From Rhizobium sp. (GTDB lineage: Bacteria; Pseudomonadota; Alphaproteobacteria; Rhizobiales; Rhizobiaceae): a stretch of DNA of 64,000 nucleotides. Positions 44,900 through 55,432 of this stretch are shown here, one piece after another (positions within the stretch are counted from its first letter, which is position 1; each line of letters starts with the position of its first letter). The translations under genes were made by a program, and so were the position numbers. Under the pieces are notes generated by a model, which saw only the letters and a program-made list of their open reading frames with translations, was not told the origin of the DNA and did not search any database. The stretch covers positions 275,836 to 339,835 of the forward strand of contig JAPZUE010000007.1 of NCBI GenBank assembly GCA_027533385.1. Reading direction: 5' to 3'.

Positions 44900-45703
44900 T
44901 CAGCCAATCCGCGTCTTGAGCACCATCGCCCCGCGCGGCGCGTTCACCTTGCCGCCGGTGATGAAGAAGGCAAAGACATTGCGCGGCCTCACCTCATCCG
45001 GCATGTCCTTGGCGATCAGAGGCAGATCCTCTGGAACCTTGCCGCTGGCATAAGTCTTCAACCGGTCGGCCCATTGATCAAGTGCTTCCAGTGAATAGCA
45101 GGTCTCGGTCTCATCCGTTCCCCTTTGCAGCCGGGCATAGATGAAATCCGCGGTCGGATCGGCAAACATCGGATAATCCTGGTGATCGGCGCAGACCGCC
45201 GCCACGCCGTGACGGCGCAGCATCCCGATGAATTCCGGCACCTGAAAGCTCTCATGGCGCGGCTCGACCACATGGGTCAGCGGCCGGCCTTCCAGCGTCT
45301 TCGGCAGGAGCTCCAGGAAGGCCTCGAAATCCTCCGGCTCGAACTTCTTCGTCGCCATGAATTGCCAGAGGATCGGCCCCAGATGGTCGCCCAGTTCGGC
45401 AATGCCCTGATTGACGAACTTGTCGATCGAGGGCCCGGCCTCGGCGAGCACTTTCCTGTTGGTGCAAAACCGGCTGGCTTTTAGCGAAAAGACGAAACCC
45501 TCCGGCACGTCCGAGGCCCATTTGGCAAAGGTTGCCGGCTTCTGGCTGGAATAATAGGTGCCGTTCACTTCAATCGCGGTCAGCTGCCGGCTGGCATATT
45601 CAAGCTGCCGCTTCTTCGGCAGATCACCGGGATAAAAACTGTCGTCCCAGGCATCGAAGGTCCAACCGCCGATCCCCGTGCGAATAGTGCCTGATTTGCT
45701 CAC
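44900..45703 (-). CDS. DUF72 family protein
   Basis: This 267-aa protein has the TIM-barrel-like DUF72 pattern: TGIGGWTFDAWDDSFYPGDLPKKRQLEYASRQLTAIEVNGTYYSSQKP at the N-terminus, FSLKASRFCTNRK, and FVEPRHESF-like and ICADHQDYP-like segments (EPRHESF, VCADHQDYPMF). Function is not established; nuclease or lyase roles have been suggested from the fold. It is divergent from the toxin-antitoxin pair, 65 bp away. Confidence 0.9.
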   Translation of the reverse strand: MSKSGTIRTGIGGWTFDAWDDSFYPGDLPKKRQLEYASRQLTAIEVNGTYYSSQKPATFAKWASDVPEGFVFSLKASRFCTNRKVLAEAGPSIDKFVNQGIAELGDHLGPILWQFMATKKFEPEDFEAFLELLPKTLEGRPLTHVVEPRHESFQVPEFIGMLRRHGVAAVCADHQDYPMFADPTADFIYARLQRGTDETETCYSLEALDQWADRLKTYASGKVPEDLPLIAKDMPDEVRPRNVFAFFITGGKVNAPRGAMVLKTRIG

Positions 45704-45722
45704 GAAATGCCTCCCATTGAAG

Positions 45723-45742
45723 TTAGCTAGGCAATTAGCTAA
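45723..45742. promoter_or_regulatory. putative antitoxin operator
   Basis: TTAGCTA (45723-45729) and TTAGCTAA (45735-45742) lie 27 bp before the antitoxin gene. Short palindromic repeats at this place are usual for autoregulation by Phd/VapB-type antitoxins. Confidence 0.45.
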
Positions 45743-45768
45743 TATGAATTGCAGCCCAGGAGCGAGCG

Positions 45769-46041
45769 ATGACGGTCGTCACCATCCACAAGGCCAAGAC
45801 GGAACTCTCCAAACTTCTCGCCCGCGTCGAAGCTGGCGAGGAGATCGTCATCGCGCGCGGCGACGAACCCATTGCGAAATTGGTGCCGTTCGAACCGAAG
45901 CAGCAGCCCGTACGCGGTTATGGTCGCTTCGCGCATCTGCGCGCCACGCTTCCGGCCAATCTGTTTCTCGAGCCTATGTCCGATGACGAACTCGCGGCAT
46001 GGGAGGGCAAATACTCATTTCCCGGCGACAACGGCGAATGA
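45769..46041 (+). CDS. vapB: Phd/YefM-type antitoxin
   Basis: The 90-aa protein has the Phd/YefM DNA-binding N-terminus (MTVVTIHKAKTELSKLLARVEAGEEIVIARGDEPIAKLVPFE) and a C-terminal tail (about 55-90, acidic) expected to wrap the toxin. CAGGAG lies 6 bases before ATG 45769. It overlaps the toxin gene by 4 bases (ATGA), the normal arrangement that makes antitoxin before toxin. Confidence 0.92.
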   Translation: MTVVTIHKAKTELSKLLARVEAGEEIVIARGDEPIAKLVPFEPKQQPVRGYGRFAHLRATLPANLFLEPMSDDELAAWEGKYSFPGDNGE

Positions 46042-46424
46042 GCTTTCTCCTTGATACTCATGCGTTTCTCTGGTGGCTCACCGCAGATCCACGCTTAAGT
46101 CAACCAGCCAGATCGGCCATCGAAAACGCGAATGAACGCCGCTACGTTAGCTCCGTGACAGCCTACGAAATCTCGAACAAGTTCCGCATCGGCAAACTCG
46201 ACATGGCGCGCGAAATCATCGAGAACTTCGAACTCGTTGTCGCAGAAGCGGGCTTCGAAAAGCTCCCGGTGACGGCCTCCCACGCCATCCTCGCGGGCAA
46301 GATGCAGTCCGCGCACAAGGATCCGTTCGATCGAATTCTGGCCGCGCAAGCGCGGCTCGATTCTCTGTCGATCATCTCGGTCGATCCAGCCTTCGACACC
46401 TTTGGCGTTCAACGCCTCTGGTAG
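46038..46424 (+). CDS. vapC: PIN-domain toxin (VapC type)
   Basis: The 128-aa toxin is a metal-dependent RNase. Acidic active-site residues are present: Asp6 (LLDTHAFLWW), Glu near 42 (VTAYEISNK), Asp near 95 (HKDPFDRILAAQA) and Asp near 115 (ISVDPAF). The start overlaps the antitoxin gene; an in-frame ATG at 45999 would lie inside it. The pair is intact and likely functional. The target RNA is not predictable. Confidence 0.93.
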   Translation: MSFLLDTHAFLWWLTADPRLSQPARSAIENANERRYVSSVTAYEISNKFRIGKLDMAREIIENFELVVAEAGFEKLPVTASHAILAGKMQSAHKDPFDRILAAQARLDSLSIISVDPAFDTFGVQRLW

Positions 46425-46435
46425 GCTCCGGCGGA

Positions 46436-49357
46436 TCACTCCGCTGCCTGTACCTTCTTCACCGGACGCCGTTGCAGCAACTCCTTGAGGAACTGCCCCG
46501 TATAGGAGGCCTCGATCTTGACCACCTCTTCCGGCGTGCCCTGGGCCACGATCTGGCCGCCGCCATCGCCACCCTCCGGACCGAAATCGAGAATGTAATC
46601 GGCGGTCTTGATGACCTCAAGATTATGCTCGATCACAACGACGGAATTCCCCTGATTGACCAGTTCCTGCAGCATTTCCAGAAGCTTGGCGACATCGTGG
46701 AAATGCAGGCCGGTGGTCGGCTCGTCCAAGATGTAGAGCGTGCGGCCGGTCGAGCGCTTCGACAGTTCCTTGGCAAGCTTGACGCGCTGCGCCTCGCCGC
46801 CTGACAGCGTGTTCGCCTGCTGGCCGACCTTGATATAGCCGAGACCGACATCGTAGAGCGCCTGCAGCTTGTCACGCACCGCCGGCACCGCCTGGAAGAA
46901 CTCGACGCCTTCCTCGACCGTCATGTCGAGCACGTCGGCGATCGACTTGCCCTTGAAGGTGACGTCGAGCGTCTCGCGATTGTAGCGCTTGCCGTGGCAG
47001 ACATCGCAGGTGACATAGACATCCGGCAGGAAGTGCATCTCGATCTTGATCACGCCATCGCCCTGGCAGGCCTCGCAGCGACCGCCCTTGACGTTGAACG
47101 AGAAGCGACCTGCCTGATAGCCGCGCGCCTTGGCTTCCGGCAGGCCGGTGAACCAGTCGCGGATCGGTGTGAAGGCACCGGTATAGGTGGCAGGATTGGA
47201 GCGCGGCGTACGCCCGATCGGCGACTGATCGATATCGATCACCTTGTCGATGAATTCGAACCCGTCGATGCGTTCGTGCTCGGCCGGGTTTTCGCGCGCA
47301 CCCATGATGCGCCGCGCGGCCGCCTTGTAGAGCGTTTCGATCAGGAAGGTCGACTTGCCGCCACCGGACACACCCGTCACGGCCGTAAACACGCCGAGCG
47401 GGATCGACGCGGTGACATTCTTCAGATTGTTGCCCTTGGCGCCGACGACCTTGATTTGTTGGCCCTTCTTCGGCTTGCGCCGCTGCGCCGGAACACTGAC
47501 GCCCATCTCACCGGTAAGATACTTGCCGGTCAGCGACTTCGGGTTGGCCATGATCTCCTGCGGCGTGCCCTTGGCCACCACCTGGCCACCATGAATGCCG
47601 GCCGCCGGGCCTATATCGACGACGTAATCAGCCGTCAGGATGGCATCCTCATCATGCTCGACGACGATCACGGTGTTGCCGATGTCGCGCAGGTGTTTGA
47701 GCGTGTCGAGCAGCCGCGCATTGTCGCGCTGATGCAGGCCGATCGACGGCTCGTCCAGCACATAGAGAACGCCCGTCAGGCCCGAGCCGATCTGTGATGC
47801 CAGGCGAATGCGCTGGCTCTCGCCGCCCGACAGCGTGCCGGAATTGCGCGACATCGAGAGATAGTCGAGCCCGACATCGTTGAGGAAGCGCAGGCGCTCG
47901 CGGATCTCCTTGAGGATGCGGACCGCAATCTCGTTCTGCTTGTCGGTGAGCTTGCCCGGCAGGTCCTCGAACCACGAACCCGCATTGCGGATCGCCATGT
48001 CGGTCACCTGACCGATATGCAGGCCGTTGATCTTCACCGCCAGCGCCTCCGGCTTCAGACGGAAGCCATTGCAGGCCGGGCAGGGGGCCGCCGACATGAA
48101 GCGCTCGATCTCCTCGCGCGCCCAGGCGCTGTCGGTCTCCTTCCAACGCCGCTCAAGGTTCGGCACGATGCCCTCGAAGGTCTTGGTCGTGGTGTAGGAG
48201 CGCGCGCCATCGGCATAATGGAAGTCAATCTTCTCCTCGGTGCCGTGCAGGATTGCCTTCTGCGCGGCCTCGGAAAGCTCCGACCACTTGTTCGTCAGCT
48301 TGAAGCCGAAGGCCTTGCCGAGCGCTTCAAGCGTCTGGTTGTAATAGGGCGAGCTGGACTTGGCCCAGGGCGCGATCGCCCCGTCATTCAGCTTGCGGTG
48401 CACTTCCGGCACGATCAATGCCTCGTCAATCTTCTGCTGGCTGCCGAGACCATCGCAGGTCGGGCAGGCACCAAACGGATTGTTGAAGGAGAAGAGGCGT
48501 GGCTCGATCTCCGGAATGGTGAAGCCGGAGACCGGGCAGGCGAATTTTTCAGAAAACAGCACGCGCTCATGCGTCTCGTTCAGCGACTTGTTGGCCGAAC
48601 CGCCGGCCGAGGTCTCTTCCGGCGGCCGAGGCTTGTCGGCAAATTCCGCGACCGCGAGGCCGTCTGCGAGCCTGAGGCAGGTCTCCAGACTGTCGGCCAG
48701 ACGGCTTGCGATGTCGGGACGGACCACCACGCGGTCGACGACCACATCGATGTCATGTTTGTATTTCTTGTCGAGCGTCGGGGCTTCGGCGATTTCGTAG
48801 AACTGCCCGTCGATCTTGACGCGCTGGAAGCCCTTTTTCATCAGTTCGGCGAGTTCTTTCTTGTACTCGCCCTTTCGCCCGCGGATCATCGGCGCAAGGA
48901 TGTAAAGCCGCGTGCCTTCTTCCAGCGCCAGGATCCGGTCGACCATCTGGCTGACCGTCTGGCTCTCGATCGGCAGGCCCGTGGCCGGCGAATAGGGCAC
49001 GCCGACACGCGCGAACAGGAGACGCATGTAGTCGTAGATTTCGGTGACCGTTCCGACCGTCGAGCGCGGGTTGCGCGAGGTCGTCTTCTGCTCGATCGAG
49101 ATCGCCGGCGACAGACCCTCGATCTGGTCGACATCCGGCTTCTGCATCATTTCCAGGAACTGCCGCGCATAAGCCGAGAGGCTTTCGACATAGCGCCGCT
49201 GGCCCTCGGCATAGATCGTGTCGAACGCAAGCGACGACTTGCCGGAGCCCGAAAGCCCGGTCATCACGATCAGGCTGTTGCGCGGCAGATCGAGGTCGAT
49301 GCCCTTCAGATTGTGCTCGCGCGCGCCACGGATGGAAATGGTCTTGAGTTCGCTCAT
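46436..49357 (-). CDS. uvrA: excinuclease ABC subunit A
   Basis: UvrA finds bulky DNA lesions and loads UvrB in nucleotide-excision repair. The 973-aa protein has two ABC ATPase halves (Walker [21 protein letters not shown] near 34 and [18 protein letters not shown] near 665), zinc-finger Cys clusters (CPVSG...[16 protein letters not shown]...[10 protein letters not shown]) and LSGGE signatures in each half. It is divergent from ssb with a good SOS box between, so both are likely LexA-controlled. Confidence 0.98.
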   Translation of the reverse strand: MSELKTISIRGAREHNLKGIDLDLPRNSLIVMTGLSGSGKSSLAFDTIYAEGQRRYVESLSAYARQFLEMMQKPDVDQIEGLSPAISIEQKTTSRNPRSTVGTVTEIYDYMRLLFARVGVPYSPATGLPIESQTVSQMVDRILALEEGTRLYILAPMIRGRKGEYKKELAELMKKGFQRVKIDGQFYEIAEAPTLDKKYKHDIDVVVDRVVVRPDIASRLADSLETCLRLADGLAVAEFADKPRPPEETSAGGSANKSLNETHERVLFSEKFACPVSGFTIPEIEPRLFSFNNPFGACPTCDGLGSQQKIDEALIVPEVHRKLNDGAIAPWAKSSSPYYNQTLEALGKAFGFKLTNKWSELSEAAQKAILHGTEEKIDFHYADGARSYTTTKTFEGIVPNLERRWKETDSAWAREEIERFMSAAPCPACNGFRLKPEALAVKINGLHIGQVTDMAIRNAGSWFEDLPGKLTDKQNEIAVRILKEIRERLRFLNDVGLDYLSMSRNSGTLSGGESQRIRLASQIGSGLTGVLYVLDEPSIGLHQRDNARLLDTLKHLRDIGNTVIVVEHDEDAILTADYVVDIGPAAGIHGGQVVAKGTPQEIMANPKSLTGKYLTGEMGVSVPAQRRKPKKGQQIKVVGAKGNNLKNVTASIPLGVFTAVTGVSGGGKSTFLIETLYKAAARRIMGARENPAEHERIDGFEFIDKVIDIDQSPIGRTPRSNPATYTGAFTPIRDWFTGLPEAKARGYQAGRFSFNVKGGRCEACQGDGVIKIEMHFLPDVYVTCDVCHGKRYNRETLDVTFKGKSIADVLDMTVEEGVEFFQAVPAVRDKLQALYDVGLGYIKVGQQANTLSGGEAQRVKLAKELSKRSTGRTLYILDEPTTGLHFHDVAKLLEMLQELVNQGNSVVVIEHNLEVIKTADYILDFGPEGGDGGGQIVAQGTPEEVVKIEASYTGQFLKELLQRRPVKKVQAAE

Positions 49358-49498
49358 GTCAGGCTCTGATCGGCAAAGGGAAGGGGACGGTTCCTGGGAG
49401 AACTGTCCTTATGTAGGCAACGGCCCCTCCGAGTCGAGGCGCAAGGGGCCGCCGAAGCGCAATTTCGATTCTGTTGACAGAATCATAGGGAAATATTA

Positions 49499-49513
49499 GA
49501 ACAAATAAAGAAC
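49499..49513. promoter_or_regulatory. LexA (SOS) box between uvrA and ssb
   Basis: GAAC-AAATAAA-GAAC exactly fits the alphaproteobacterial LexA site GTTC-N7-GTTC in reverse orientation. It lies 142 bp before uvrA and 126 bp before ssb in the shared control region. Confidence 0.85.
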
Positions 49514-49638
49514 ATTTTTCATCGGCCCACATTCTGTGGATTATACGGTCGCAACGCCCATTCGCGTCGGCGATTGGGATAAGGTGCAAATTGATTGAAG
49601 TTTGAACGCCGCGGCGGCGCGGCAGTAAGGTGAGTGTC

Positions 49639-50178
49639 ATGGCTGGTAGCGTCAACAAGGTCATTCTGATCGGCAATCTCGGTGCCGATCCCGAAATCCG
49701 CCGGACCCAGGACGGTCGTCCGATCGCCAATCTGCGCATCGCGACCTCGGAAACCTGGCGGGACAAGAACAGCGGCGAGCGCAAGGAAAAGACCGAATGG
49801 CATTCGGTCGTGATCTTCAATGAAGGTCTCTGCAAGGTCGCCGAACAGTATCTGAAGAAGGGCTCGACCGTTTACGTCGAGGGCCAGCTGCAGACCCGCA
49901 AGTGGCAGGACCAGAGTGGCGCCGACCGTTACTCGACCGAAGTCGTCCTGCAGGGCTTCAACGGCAACCTGACCATGCTTGGCGGTCGCGGTGATGGCGG
50001 CGGTGCCTCGCGGGGCGGCAATGACTTCGGCGGCGACAGCTATGGCGGCGGTGGTTATGACGGCGGCTACGGCTCGCCGGCACCTTCGCGCGGCGGCTCC
50101 TCCGGTGGCGCAAGCCGCGGCGGCAGCGCTCCCTCGGGTGGCTTCTCGCGCGATCTCGACGACGACATCCCGTTCTGA
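49639..50178 (+). CDS. ssb: single-stranded DNA-binding protein
   Basis: SSB coats single-stranded DNA and recruits replication and repair proteins. The 179-aa protein has the OB-fold core (about 1-115: [33 protein letters not shown]...), a Gly/Ser-rich disordered linker (about 118-165) and the acidic partner-binding tip [11 protein letters not shown] 49639 has AAGGTGAG upstream. It is expected to respond to DNA damage through the SOS box. Confidence 0.97.
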   Translation: MAGSVNKVILIGNLGADPEIRRTQDGRPIANLRIATSETWRDKNSGERKEKTEWHSVVIFNEGLCKVAEQYLKKGSTVYVEGQLQTRKWQDQSGADRYSTEVVLQGFNGNLTMLGGRGDGGGASRGGNDFGGDSYGGGGYDGGYGSPAPSRGGSSGGASRGGSAPSGGFSRDLDDDIPF

Positions 50179-50202
50179 GAACGCGCCGAGCGGCAGGTAA
50201 TG

Positions 50203-50230
50203 ATGGGGGCTTCGGCCCCCATTTTCATTT
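50203..50230 (+). terminator. terminator of ssb
   Basis: ATGGGGGC-TTCG-GCCCCCAT (50203-50222) with a stable UUCG tetraloop, followed by TTTCATTT. Confidence 0.9.
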
Positions 50231-50306
50231 TGTCATCGAGCAAACTCAGAACGTCGAAACGGAAATTAGCTGATTGCCGAATTGCCTTATCGTTGGCGCG
50301 GGGTGG

Positions 50307-50936
50307 TCAGCCCGCAAAGGCGGACTTCACCCCGTCGACCACGAACTGCACGGAAAGAGCCGCCAGCAGAACACCGAGCAGGCGTGTCAGCAGCGCCCGG
50401 CCGGTCACGCCGAGGAACTTGTTCAGCCGCTCCGCCAGATAGAGCGAGACGAAGACCAGGCCGAGGACCACGGCGATCACGGCCACGAGCTGCGCCTTGC
50501 CGACCCAACCCTCCATCGTTCCAGAGATCAGCACCGTCGCGGAGATCGCGCCCGGACCCGCGATCAGCGGGATCGCCAGAGGGAAGACCGCGAGATTGTG
50601 GATGTGATCCTTGGTGATCGCGTCGCCCGTGGTCTTCTCCTTCCGCTCGTTGCGCTTTTCGAAGATCATCTCGAAGGCGATGGCAAACAGCATCAGGCCG
50701 CCGGCGATGCGAAAGGCGCCCATGGAGATGCCGAGTGCGCCGAGAATGCTTGCGCCGAAGAGCGCAAAGACTGTCAGGATGGCAAAGCCCATCACCGAGC
50801 CGCGAATGGCCACCTGCTGGCGCTGCGCGCGGGTCATGCCCTGGGTGAGGCCGAGGAAGAGCGGTGCAAGCCCTGGCGGGTCGACGGTGACCAGGAGGGT
50901 CGTGAAGGCGCTGATCATCGTTTCGGTAACGGCCAT
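50307..50936 (-). CDS. MarC-family membrane protein
   Basis: This 209-aa inner-membrane protein has six spans and MarC/YchE-type motifs (TTLLVTVDPPGLAPLFLGLTQGM; FPLAIPLIAGPGAISATVLIS). The link to multiple antibiotic resistance has been withdrawn, so the function is unknown. ATG 50936 is preferred; an in-frame GTG at 50963 would add nine residues. It lies alone between ssb and gyrA. Confidence 0.92.
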   Translation of the reverse strand: MAVTETMISAFTTLLVTVDPPGLAPLFLGLTQGMTRAQRQQVAIRGSVMGFAILTVFALFGASILGALGISMGAFRIAGGLMLFAIAFEMIFEKRNERKEKTTGDAITKDHIHNLAVFPLAIPLIAGPGAISATVLISGTMEGWVGKAQLVAVIAVVLGLVFVSLYLAERLNKFLGVTGRALLTRLLGVLLAALSVQFVVDGVKSAFAG

Positions 50937-51132
50937 GCTCGGGTCTTTCTCATGTTGAAGCACCCATAAAGCCGAAGCGCTGGTAGCCTTGCAAGCCGCG
51001 CCCCCAACATATTGGGAGAAATGCCTTTCCGGCGCCGCAAAAGCCTGTTTATAACCGGGTGCAAAATTGGCGCTCCCCCGCCTGTTCCGCTATAAAATCC
51101 CCAGTGATTCCGAACAGAGATCGTGACCTGAT

Positions 51133-53928
51133 TTGACTGAGCAAAGCACTCCCGGCGGCGGCAAGTTCCCGTCCGACATCCAGCCGATTTCCATCATGGA
51201 GGAAATGCAGCGGTCGTATCTCGATTACGCCATGAGCGTTATCGTGAGCCGCGCGCTGCCTGACGTGCGCGACGGCCTGAAGCCGGTGCACCGCCGCATC
51301 CTCTACGGCATGAACGAACTGGGCCTCGACTGGAACAAGAAATACGTCAAGAGCGCCCGCGTCACCGGTGACGTGATGGGTAAATACCATCCGCATGGCG
51401 ACGCCGCGATCTATGACGCGCTGGCCCGTATGGCGCAGGACTGGTCGCTGCGCATGCCGCTGATCGACGGTCAGGGCAATTTCGGCTCTGTCGACGGTGA
51501 CCCGCCGGCGGCCCAGCGTTACACGGAATGCCGCCTGCAGAAGGTCGCCCACGCGCTGCTCGACGATCTCGACAAGGAAACCGTCGATTTCCGCGACAAC
51601 TACGACGGCACCATGTCGGAGCCGGTCGTCGTTCCCGCCAAGTTCCCAAATCTGCTGGTCAATGGTGCCGGCGGTATCGCCGTCGGCATGGCGACCAACA
51701 TTCCACCGCACAATCTGGTCGAAGTGCTCGACGGCTGCACCGCGCTCATCGACAATCCGGCGATCGAGCTGCCGGAGCTGATGCAGATCATCCCGGGTCC
51801 GGACTTCCCGACCGGCGCCATGATCCTCGGTCGCTCGGGCATCAAGTCGGCCTACGAGACGGGCAGGGGCTCGGTCGTGATGCGCGGCGTTGCCCGCGTC
51901 GAGCCGATGCGCGGCGATCGCGAACAGATCATCATCACCGAGATCCCCTATCAGGTGAACAAGGCGACGATGATCGAGAAGATGGCCGAACTGGTGCGCG
52001 AAAAGCGCATCGAGGGCATCTCCGACCTGCGCGACGAATCCGACCGTGAAGGCTACCGCGTCGTCATCGAGCTGAAGCGCGATGCCAATGCCGATGTCAT
52101 CCTGAACCAGCTCTATCGCTACACCCCGCTGCAGACCTCCTTCGGCTGCAACATGGTGGCGTTGAACGGCGGCAAGCCCGAACAGCTGACGCTGCTCGAC
52201 ATGCTCAGGGCCTTCGTCGCCTTCCGCGAGGATGTCGTCAGCCGCCGCACCAAGTATCTGCTGCGCAAGGCCCGCGAGCGCGCCCATGTCTTGGTCGGTC
52301 TGGCTATCGCCGTTGCCAATATCGATGAAGTCATTGCGCTCATCCGCAATGCGCCGGATCCGGCAACCGCCCGCGAACAGCTGATGACGCGCCGCTGGCC
52401 TGCCCATGACGTGGAAGCATTGATCCGCCTGATCGACGATCCGCGCCATCGCATCAACGATGACCTGACCTACAATCTCTCCGAAGAGCAGGCGCGCGCC
52501 ATTCTCGAGCTGCGTCTCGCCCGCCTGACGGCTCTCGGCCGTGATGAAATCGACGAGGAATTGAACAAGATCGGCGCCGAAATCGCCGACTATCTTGAGA
52601 TCCTCTCGTCCCGCGTTCGCATCCAGCAGATTGTCAAGGACGAGTTCAAGGCTATCCGTGACGAATTCGGCACTCCGCGTCGGACCCAGATCGTCGATGG
52701 CGGTCCGGATATGGATGACGAAGACCTGATCGCCCGCGAAGACATGGTCGTCACCGTGTCCCATGCCGGCTACATCAAGCGCGTACCGCTGACGACCTAT
52801 CGCGCCCAGCGTCGCGGCGGCAAGGGCCGCTCCGGCATGGCCATGAAGGACGAGGATTTCGCAACACGTCTCTTCGTCGCCAACACCCATACGCCGGTTC
52901 TGTTCTTCTCCTCGCGCGGCATCGTCTATAAGGAAAAGGTCTGGCGCCTGCCGATCGGCACGCCGACGTCGCGCGGCAAGGCGATGATCAACATGTTCCC
53001 GCTGGAGCCCGGCGAGCGCATCACCTCGATCATGCCGCTGCCTGAAGACGAGACGAGCTGGGAAAATCTCGACGTCATGTTCTCGACGACCCGTGGCACG
53101 GTTCGCCGCAACAAGCTCTCCGACTTCATCCAGGTCAACCGCAACGGCAAGATCGCAATGAAGCTTGAGGAGGAAGGTGACGAGATCCTCGGCGTCGAAA
53201 CCTGCACCGAGCGTGACGACGTGCTGCTGACGACGGCGCTTGGCCAGGCGATCCGCTTCCCGGTTGATGAAGTGCGCGTCTTTGCCGGGCGCAATTCGAT
53301 CGGTGTCCGTGGCCTGACGCTTGCCGACAGCGACCGCCTGATCTCGATGACGATCGTCGCCCATGTCGATGCCGAACCATGGGAGCGTGCGGCCTATCTC
53401 AAGCGGTCCGCCGCCGAGCGTCGCGCCCTGGGCGTCGATGAAGACGATATCGCTCTCGTCGGCGAGGAAGTCGGAGCCGAAGGCGAACTGGCCGAAGAGC
53501 GCTATCAGGAGCTCAAGGCTCGCGAGCAGTTTGTCCTCACGGTCTCGGAGAAGGGCTTCGGCAAGCGGTCCTCGTCCTACGATTTTCGCACCTCCGGCCG
53601 AGGCGGCAAGGGCATCCGCGCCACCGACACCTCGAAGACGGCGGAGATCGGCGAACTCGTCGCAGCCTTCCCGGTCGAGGATACCGACCAGCTGATGCTG
53701 GTCTCCGACGGTGGCCAGCTGATCCGCGTACCGGTCAACGGCATCCGCATCGCCAGCCGCGCCACCAAGGGTGTCACGATCTTCTCGACCGCGAAGGACG
53801 AAAAGGTCGTGTCGGTCGAGCGCATCACGGAGCCGGAAGGTGAGGATGAGGTGGTTGAAGGCGAGGCCGTGGCAGAGGCTGGTGTTGAAAGCCCGGCTGC
53901 CGCCGAAGGCGAACCCACAGCCGAATGA
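51133..53928 (+). CDS. gyrA: DNA gyrase subunit A
   Basis: GyrA breaks and rejoins DNA in negative supercoiling. The 931-aa protein has the winged-helix core with catalytic Tyr in [10 protein letters not shown] near residue 130, and the C-terminal pinwheel with the GyrA box QRRGGKG (about 557-563). The quinolone region reads HGDAAIYD (88-95), so residue 91, equivalent to E. coli Ser83, is Ala (codon 51403-51405), while the Asp87 equivalent is kept. The start is TTG 51133. The tail is acidic and Ala-rich. Confidence 0.97.
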   Translation: MTEQSTPGGGKFPSDIQPISIMEEMQRSYLDYAMSVIVSRALPDVRDGLKPVHRRILYGMNELGLDWNKKYVKSARVTGDVMGKYHPHGDAAIYDALARMAQDWSLRMPLIDGQGNFGSVDGDPPAAQRYTECRLQKVAHALLDDLDKETVDFRDNYDGTMSEPVVVPAKFPNLLVNGAGGIAVGMATNIPPHNLVEVLDGCTALIDNPAIELPELMQIIPGPDFPTGAMILGRSGIKSAYETGRGSVVMRGVARVEPMRGDREQIIITEIPYQVNKATMIEKMAELVREKRIEGISDLRDESDREGYRVVIELKRDANADVILNQLYRYTPLQTSFGCNMVALNGGKPEQLTLLDMLRAFVAFREDVVSRRTKYLLRKARERAHVLVGLAIAVANIDEVIALIRNAPDPATAREQLMTRRWPAHDVEALIRLIDDPRHRINDDLTYNLSEEQARAILELRLARLTALGRDEIDEELNKIGAEIADYLEILSSRVRIQQIVKDEFKAIRDEFGTPRRTQIVDGGPDMDDEDLIAREDMVVTVSHAGYIKRVPLTTYRAQRRGGKGRSGMAMKDEDFATRLFVANTHTPVLFFSSRGIVYKEKVWRLPIGTPTSRGKAMINMFPLEPGERITSIMPLPEDETSWENLDVMFSTTRGTVRRNKLSDFIQVNRNGKIAMKLEEEGDEILGVETCTERDDVLLTTALGQAIRFPVDEVRVFAGRNSIGVRGLTLADSDRLISMTIVAHVDAEPWERAAYLKRSAAERRALGVDEDDIALVGEEVGAEGELAEERYQELKAREQFVLTVSEKGFGKRSSSYDFRTSGRGGKGIRATDTSKTAEIGELVAAFPVEDTDQLMLVSDGGQLIRVPVNGIRIASRATKGVTIFSTAKDEKVVSVERITEPEGEDEVVEGEAVAEAGVESPAAAEGEPTAE

Positions 53929-53936
53929 AACAGAGA

Positions 53937-53955
53937 CCGGCCCTAATCGGGCCGG
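53937..53955 (+). terminator. hairpin after gyrA
   Basis: CCGGCCC-TAATC-GGGCCGG lies 8 bp after the gyrA stop. There is no clear T-run, so it may terminate weakly or only protect the 3' end. Confidence 0.45.
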
Positions 53956-54061
53956 CCGATCTCGTTCGAAAGGCGGACATACATTTCAAGCACATAAAAT
54001 TGAAATGGGCGCCGGCTTATACAACCAGTAGAAGATTGAGACCTATCGAAAACGACGATCA

Positions 54062-54784
54062 ATGAACCAAGGCTCTGGAAGCGCGATCACCAGACGCATG
54101 TTTGTAGCCTCCTTGTGTAGCGTGCCTTTGACAGGTTGCCAGGACGGAGGTGCTACTGTCCGTTTTCGGGTGATCGCCAAGGTGCTTCACAAAGGGTCTA
54201 AGTATGAAGCTTCGACGGTCATGGAATGCCGATACGCACGCATAAAAAATAGCTTGGTCGGCATGGGTGGGTCTACAACGCTTTATGGCGAGGCGTTGAT
54301 CTTTGATCTGCCCGCAGGTTTAGGGACATTTTATCTGCTGCCTCGCTGGCGCGGAGCAGATGGCGGTCTCAACCAAGTTTACGAACAGGGAGTTCTCTCA
54401 ACCCTGGGCATCAAGAGCAGTGTTGGCGGCCTCAAGGATAGTGACTTGGAGCTCTTGAGTAATGCCAGGGGTCGTAAGGCTTTCGATTTTTTTGGCCATA
54501 TGCCGACAATCGTCGTTTTTCAGGATGAAACGAATCCCAAATCGATAATTGAGATTGGGCGCGGAGAATTTGCAACGATATTCCCTGGAGCAGAGTTTGT
54601 CGGACTTGATATTGAAATCACGACTGATCCCGTCACCGACCAGCTCACTCAACGGCTTCCTTGGCTCGACGCCAGGGAGCAAGTCTTTGACCGCGACCCT
54701 CCAGGCCGCCAACGGCCCGACCGCGATATACCCATTGGGTTTATGATCACAAAATCGCATTTCTTTGGAAACGGGAGCCGATGA
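54062..54784 (+). CDS. unknown Tat-type lipoprotein
   Basis: The 240-aa product begins with a twin-arginine motif TRRMFVA (about 10-16), a hydrophobic stretch and a lipobox PLTGC (Cys near 25), so it is probably exported by Tat and lipidated. The mature part is mixed alpha/beta with no recognised domain. Codon use and base composition are clearly more AT-rich than in gyrA and coaD around it, suggesting recent acquisition. A terminator follows about 100 bp later. Confidence 0.7.
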   Translation: MNQGSGSAITRRMFVASLCSVPLTGCQDGGATVRFRVIAKVLHKGSKYEASTVMECRYARIKNSLVGMGGSTTLYGEALIFDLPAGLGTFYLLPRWRGADGGLNQVYEQGVLSTLGIKSSVGGLKDSDLELLSNARGRKAFDFFGHMPTIVVFQDETNPKSIIEIGRGEFATIFPGAEFVGLDIEITTDPVTDQLTQRLPWLDAREQVFDRDPPGRQRPDRDIPIGFMITKSHFFGNGSR

Positions 54785-54880
54785 TCACGGCCAATGAATA
54801 GGACCGTTGCTGACCTTACTTTTCGCTGAACGGAGCAATTGATGCCGGTTTCAATGCATCCAGCTTCAACTGCGCAAACG

Positions 54881-54915
54881 AAAAGCCCGCTGGACTTTGT
54901 CCGCGCGGGCTTTTT
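54881..54915 (+). terminator. terminator downstream of lipoprotein gene
   Basis: AAAAGCCCGC (54881-54890) and GCGGGCTTTT (54905-54914) form a 10-bp stem with a 14-base loop and a T5 tail. Confidence 0.75.
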
Positions 54916-54997
54916 GCTGGAGGTCTGCATCAAGTTTGATACGGTCTTGTTGGGGCCGGCGTGTGGATCCACCGACTGTGACCGCTTGGGATCGGTC

Positions 54998-55132
54998 TCA
55001 GAAGGCCTTGCGGCGCTCCATCATGGCCCGGAAATCGTCGTTTTCGCGCTTGAGCGCCGTGATCGTGGAAACGACCGAGGCCACAAACATGCCACTGATC
55101 AGAGCGGCAAGAACCGTAAGCGTCAGAAACAT
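54998..55132 (-). CDS. small membrane peptide (44 aa)
   Basis: A short minus-strand frame with AAGGA 8 bases before ATG 55132. Residues 2-26 (FLTLTVLAALISGMFVASVVSTITA) form one membrane span, followed by a charged helical tail (LKRENDDFRAMMERRKAF). The good ribosome site and amphipathic tail support a real gene. It is the last of three short same-strand genes (55433, 55197, 54998). No function known. Confidence 0.62.
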   Translation of the reverse strand: MFLTLTVLAALISGMFVASVVSTITALKRENDDFRAMMERRKAF

Positions 55133-55196
55133 GGTCTTTTCCTTTCTCTTCTTCAGCGTGATGTTGCGTTTCTAGCGGCGAAGATTTGAAATCCGA

Positions 55197-55349
55197 TTAA
55201 TGGCTGAAGCTGTGATAGCGAGCCGTCATTGGAGGGCCGTAGAAAGCAGCGTCACCACTGCCCTTGACGTAGAAGGTTGCGGAGGTGGCAACCATGGCAG
55301 TCATCATCATCATCCATACGAGGTTGATCAGGGTAACCTTGTCATGCAT
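55197..55349 (-). CDS. small membrane peptide (50 aa)
   Basis: The frame starts at ATG 55349 with AAGGA about 9 bases upstream. The product has one span (LINLVWMMMMTAMVATSATFYV, about 7-28) and a short polar tail ending RYHSFSH. A longer frame to 55439 adds residues without a ribosome site. Second of three short same-strand genes; separate leaders suggest individual translation from a shared or separate transcript. Not recognised. Confidence 0.6.
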   Translation of the reverse strand: MHDKVTLINLVWMMMMTAMVATSATFYVKGSGDAAFYGPPMTARYHSFSH

Positions 55350-55432
55350 TGCTTTAGTCCTTTGAATGCCGGCATTCGCAGCCGTAAAATGTTTGCGTGC
55401 GAAAATAGTTCCCGCACAGTGTAGGAAGATGT

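Noticed and set aside
51049..53364. 771-codon minus-strand frame opposite gyrA
   Set aside because: Antisense shadow with low-complexity His/Asp/Arg composition; gyrA motifs are complete.
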